From the NCBI GenBank assembly GCA_945937855.1, contig CAMEUC010000045.1, positions 1 through 8,549 on the forward strand: a stretch of 8,549 bases of DNA. The letters are read 5' to 3'. The translations under genes were made by a program, and so were the position numbers. The notes below the pieces were generated by a model. It made no database searches, was not told the DNA's origin, and saw only the letters and a list, made by a program, of their open reading frames with translations. Positions within the stretch are counted from its first letter, which is position 1; the number at the start of each line of letters is the position of its first letter. This stretch comes from an uncultured Clostridium sp. Its GTDB lineage: Bacteria; Bacillota; Clostridia; TANB77; CAG-508. Positions 6,425 to 8,549 of this stretch are shown piece after piece.

Positions 6425-6655
6425 ATGAAAGAAGCATTAACAACAATTATTAACAGCTTAGTAACAGATACAAGTGCAGTTTCTATAAATGAAATAGAAG
6501 GTGAAAAATCTGTTATATTTGAAGTAAAAGTTGCAGAAAGCGATATGGGAAAAGTTATTGGAAGAGAAGGAAGAATAGCACAAGCAATAAGAACAATAAT
6601 GAAAGCCCTAGCTGCAAAAGAAAACAAAAAAATAACTATAGAATTTATTGGTTAA
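6425..6655 (+). CDS. khpA: KH-domain RNA-binding protein KhpA (YlqC)
   Basis: This 76-residue protein is a single KH domain. The nucleic-acid-binding loop GKVIGREGRIAQAIRTI (about residues 38-54) contains the GxxG element, here GREG. KhpA proteins bind RNA and in several Gram-positive bacteria partner with KhpB/Jag in cell-size and division control. The position between rpsP and rimM is the standard Firmicutes context. GGAGG (6412-6416) lies 8 nt before the ATG. Confidence 0.94.
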   Translation: MKEALTTIINSLVTDTSAVSINEIEGEKSVIFEVKVAESDMGKVIGREGRIAQAIRTIMKALAAKENKKITIEFIG

Positions 6656-6664
6656 GGTTAAATT

Positions 6665-7171
6665 ATGGATAAATATTTTGAAATAGGTCAAATTGTAAAC
6701 ACAAATGGATTAAAAGGAATGTTAAAAGTAAAACCTTTTACAGATGATATAAAAGAGTTTGAAGAATTTGGAACCATATATATTCAAAAAAAAGCAGAGT
6801 TAATAGAATTTAAAATTGAGGCTGTTAGGTATGCTAAACAAATGGTATTACTTAAACTTGAAGGTATAGACGATATTAATGAAGCAGAAAAATATAGAAA
6901 TTTATATTTAAAGGTAGATAGAAGCAAAATGCCTAAATTACCAGAAGATTCTTATTATATTGTGGACTTAATAGATTGCGAAGTTGTAACAATAGAAGGA
7001 GAAAATTTAGGTAAAGTAGATGATGTTTTTTCTACTGGAAGTAATGATGTATATGTTGTAAAAAACGAATTAGGCAAACAAATATTATTACCTGCAATTG
7101 GTGAAGTTATAAAAAATGTAGATATTCCTAACAAAAAAATTACAGTAAAGTTAATGGAAGGTTTAGTATAA
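6665..7171 (+). CDS. rimM: Ribosome maturation factor RimM
   Basis: RimM helps 16S rRNA processing and maturation of the 30S head, binding S19 and acting close to S16. The 168-residue protein has the N-terminal RimM beta-barrel (FEIGQIVNTNGLKGMLKV, about residues 5-80) and a C-terminal PRC barrel that starts near YYIVDLIDCEVV and ends with the typical LLPAIGEVIKNVD and MEGLV. The start lies 9 nt behind khpA, with a weak AAGG (6654-6657) overlapping the khpA stop. The stop is directly followed by the trmD ATG, suggesting coupled translation. Confidence 0.95.
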   Translation: MDKYFEIGQIVNTNGLKGMLKVKPFTDDIKEFEEFGTIYIQKKAELIEFKIEAVRYAKQMVLLKLEGIDDINEAEKYRNLYLKVDRSKMPKLPEDSYYIVDLIDCEVVTIEGENLGKVDDVFSTGSNDVYVVKNELGKQILLPAIGEVIKNVDIPNKKITVKLMEGLV

Positions 7172-7847
7172 ATGAAAATAAATATTCTTACACTTTTTCC
7201 AGAAATGTTTGGGGCTTTAAACCAAAGTATAATTGGCAGAGCTTGTGAGAAACAAATAATAGATATAAATATAGTTAATATTAGAGATTTTTCAAAAGAC
7301 AAACATAAAAAAGTTGACGATACACCATATGGTGGTGGAGCAGGAATGGTTATTAAACCAGATGTTGTATATGATGCATTTAAAAGTTTAGATACTAAAA
7401 ATGCGAAGACAATTTATCTATCTCCACAAGGAAAAACTTTAAATCAGGAGAAAGTGAAAACTTTAAGTAAAGAAGAAAATTTAATCTTATTATGTGGACA
7501 TTATGAAGGAATAGACCAAAGAGTATTGGACGAAATTGTAGATGAAGAAATATCAATAGGAGACTATGTATTAACAGGAGGAGAATTGCCAGCAATGGTT
7601 TTAGTAGATTCTGTTAGTAGATATGTAGAAGGGGTATTAAGTAAGGAATCTACAAAAGAAGAATCCTTCTCAAATGGACTTTTAGAATATCCACAATATA
7701 CAAGACCAGAAATATTTTTAAGTAAACAAGTACCAGAAGTACTACTCTCTCGGAAACCATAAAGAAATCGAAGAGTGGAGAAAACAAAAATCTATAGAAA
7801 TAACAAAACAAAAAAGACCAGATTTGCTTCTAGAAATTAGAAGTTAG
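7172..7847 (+). CDS. trmD: tRNA (guanine-N1)-methyltransferase TrmD (needs a +1 shift at 7751)
   Basis: TrmD methylates G37 next to the anticodon with S-adenosylmethionine, which prevents +1 frameshifting at proline and some arginine codons. Family features are ILTLFPEMF at the start, DDTPYGGGAGMV, LCGHYEGIDQRV and the knot/active-site segment SIGDYVLTGGELPAMVLVD. The zero frame breaks after Ser193 and stops at 7760-7762 (196 residues). Skipping C7751 reads GNHKEIEEWRK and RPDLLLEIRS to a TAG at 7845-7847, restoring the conserved VPEVLLSGNH motif and 224 residues. The last codons and the stop come from the heptamer array at 7833-7860, so the C-terminus is shorter than in many homologues. The rimM stop abuts the start, and GAAGG (7157-7161) inside rimM is the likely ribosome binding site. 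Confidence 0.93.
7748..7754 (+). other. Extra C / +1 frameshift site in trmD (TCT C GGA)
   Basis: The zero frame reads TCT CGG A. Dropping C7751 gives TCT GGA, the Ser-Gly of the conserved SGNH motif. This is the same arrangement as in ffh: NNT, then C, then GGA. Without the shift a stop occurs three codons later, and the C-terminal 31 residues of the 224-residue product are replaced by the tripeptide RKP. Confidence 0.75.
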
Positions 7848-7860
7848 AGGTTAGAAGATA
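7833..7860 (+). repeat. Degenerate heptamer array (four units) at the trmD 3' end
   Basis: Units GAAATTA, GAAGTTA, GAGGTTA and GAAGATA follow one another without gaps. Unit order (the third unit always GAGGT) and reading phase match the array inside trmFO at 1281-1308. Here the junction of units two and three creates the TAG stop of trmD (EIRS*). The array ends 24 nt before the rplS start. Confidence 0.7.
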
Positions 7861-7884
7861 GAAAAAGGAAGGAGGATATCATAG

Positions 7885-8385
7885 ATGGATATCATTAAAT
7901 CAATTGAACATGAACAAATGAAAAATAAAATTCCAGAACTAAAAGTTGGTAACACAGTAAAAGTTCATGTAAGAGTTAAAGAAGGAAACAGAGAAAGAAT
8001 CCAAGTTTTCGAAGGAACAATAATAAAAGTACAAGGTGGAGGAGTTAACCAAACATTTACAGTAAGAAGAATTTCTTATGGTGTTGGTGTTGAAAAAACA
8101 TTCTTAGTACATTCTCCAACAGTAGAAAAAGTAGAAGTAACTAGAGTTGGTAAAGCAAGAAGAGCAAAATTATTTTATTTAAGAGAAAAACTCGGAAAAT
8201 CTGCTAAGACAAAAGAAAAAGTTGGAGCAAGAATTGAAACTAAAGAAATAGTTGTAAAAGAAGACATGGCAGAAAATGTAGCCGAAGCTCCAGAAGAATC
8301 ACCAGCAGTTGAAACAGAAAATCCAGTAGTAGAAGAAGTTACAGACACAGTAACAGAAGAAACTACTGAAGAAGTAAAAGAATAA
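7885..8385 (+). CDS. rplS: 50S ribosomal protein L19 with acidic C-terminal extension
   Basis: L19 sits at the interface between the 30S and 50S subunits. The core, about residues 1-114, is a clear bL19: PELKVGNTVKVHVRVKEG, RERIQVFEGTIIKVQGGG, TFTVRRISYGVGVEKTF and ARRAKLFYLREKLGKSAK. The protein has 166 residues instead of the usual 115 or so. The extra tail of about 52 residues (from 8227) is rich in Glu, Val, Thr and Ala and strongly acidic, the opposite of the basic core. A strong AAGGAGG (7869-7875) stands 9 nt before the ATG. It is the last gene of the operon. Confidence 0.96.
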   Translation: MDIIKSIEHEQMKNKIPELKVGNTVKVHVRVKEGNRERIQVFEGTIIKVQGGGVNQTFTVRRISYGVGVEKTFLVHSPTVEKVEVTRVGKARRAKLFYLREKLGKSAKTKEKVGARIETKEIVVKEDMAENVAEAPEESPAVETENPVVEEVTDTVTEETTEEVKE

Positions 8386-8390
8386 AATGA

Positions 8391-8427
8391 AAAAACTAAT
8401 TAGCATTATTTTAGCTAATTAGTTTTT
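8391..8427 (+). terminator. Rho-independent terminator behind rplS
   Basis: AAAAACTAATTAGC (8391-8404) and GCTAATTAGTTTTT (8414-8427) form a perfect 14-bp stem with a 9-nt loop and a five-T end, starting 6 nt behind the rplS stop. The A-run at the other side makes it potentially bidirectional. Confidence 0.88.
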
Positions 8428-8527
8428 GGCTTTATAATAAAATGTTGTATATAAATATAATTTTTTAAGTCGACGTTAGATTGGAGCGAGAATTAGAAAT
8501 TGTTACATAAAAAAATGAGGAATGTTC

Positions 8528-8549
8528 ATGGGCAAAAGCTTTAGCTTTT
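8528..8549 (+). CDS. Possible start of a further gene, cut by the window end
   Basis: ATG at 8528 follows GAGG (8517-8520) by 7 nt and opens MGKSFSF before the window ends. The same bases form a small hairpin (AAAAGC at 8534-8539, GCTTTT at 8544-8549), so this may instead be the edge of a structured non-coding region. Too little is present to identify a product. The 100 nt before it are AT-rich and show no other feature I can support. Confidence 0.2.

Noticed and set aside
8456..8461. TATAAT as a promoter for a gene beyond the window
   Set aside because: No -35 hexamer is found at a suitable distance, and TATAAT-like strings are frequent in this base composition.
8470..8502. A third heptamer-like array behind rplS (AGAATTA, GAAATTG)
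   Set aside because: Only two imperfect units are visible, which is not distinguishable from chance in AT-rich DNA.
1..8549. CRISPR arrays, tRNA or rRNA genes, transposases
   Set aside because: No regularly spaced repeats, cloverleaf-like segments, rRNA motifs or transposase motifs were seen on either strand.

Overview
The window looks like the chromosome of a low-GC member of the Firmicutes, most likely an uncultivated or gut-type Clostridia. The evidence is strongly AT-rich DNA, AGA/AGG used for almost all arginines, AGGAGG-type ribosome binding sites, folate-type TrmFO, and the gene order ylxM-ffh-rpsP-khpA-rimM-trmD-rplS. All recognisable genes are on the + strand.

Layout. (1) Positions 1-1620: a promoter, trmFO (tRNA m5U54 methyltransferase) and a strong terminator. 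(2) Positions 1637-2613: a solitary AntA-type antirepressor gene, followed directly by a second, slightly diverged copy of the trmFO 3' end. The antirepressor is therefore bracketed by direct repeats of the trmFO tail, as expected for a small element, or the scar of a larger one, integrated at the trmFO 3' end. (3) Positions 2631-4087: an isolated gene for a charged coiled-coil protein of unknown function, with its own extended -10 promoter, an overlapping inverted repeat and its own terminator. (4) Positions 4101-8427: a conserved operon for the signal recognition particle and for ribosome and tRNA maturation. It starts at a sigma-A-type promoter and ends at a terminator behind rplS. YlxM and Ffh serve co-translational membrane targeting. 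S16, KhpA, RimM, TrmD and L19 serve ribosome assembly and tRNA modification.

The most striking observation is that two genes of this operon, ffh and trmD, each carry one extra base that breaks the frame, in the same context: an NNT codon, then C, then a GGA glycine codon (zero frame NNT CGG A). Skipping the C restores perfectly conserved motifs (the Ffh P-loop and the TrmD SGNH motif) and full-length proteins. By my reading these are the only two in-frame CGG triplets in roughly 2,450 codons. The same TCGGA pentamer in another phase (TTC GGA, CTC GGA) is read normally in trmFO and rplS. This suggests +1 frameshifting at an unassigned or starved CGG codon, although recurrent sequence error must be excluded.

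Other unusual structure: two homologous four-unit heptamer arrays, one translated inside trmFO and one supplying the trmD stop codon; a near-perfect 24-nt inverted repeat between ffh and rpsP; head-to-head Spo0A-box-like sites behind trmFO; and an acidic C-terminal tail on ribosomal protein L19.
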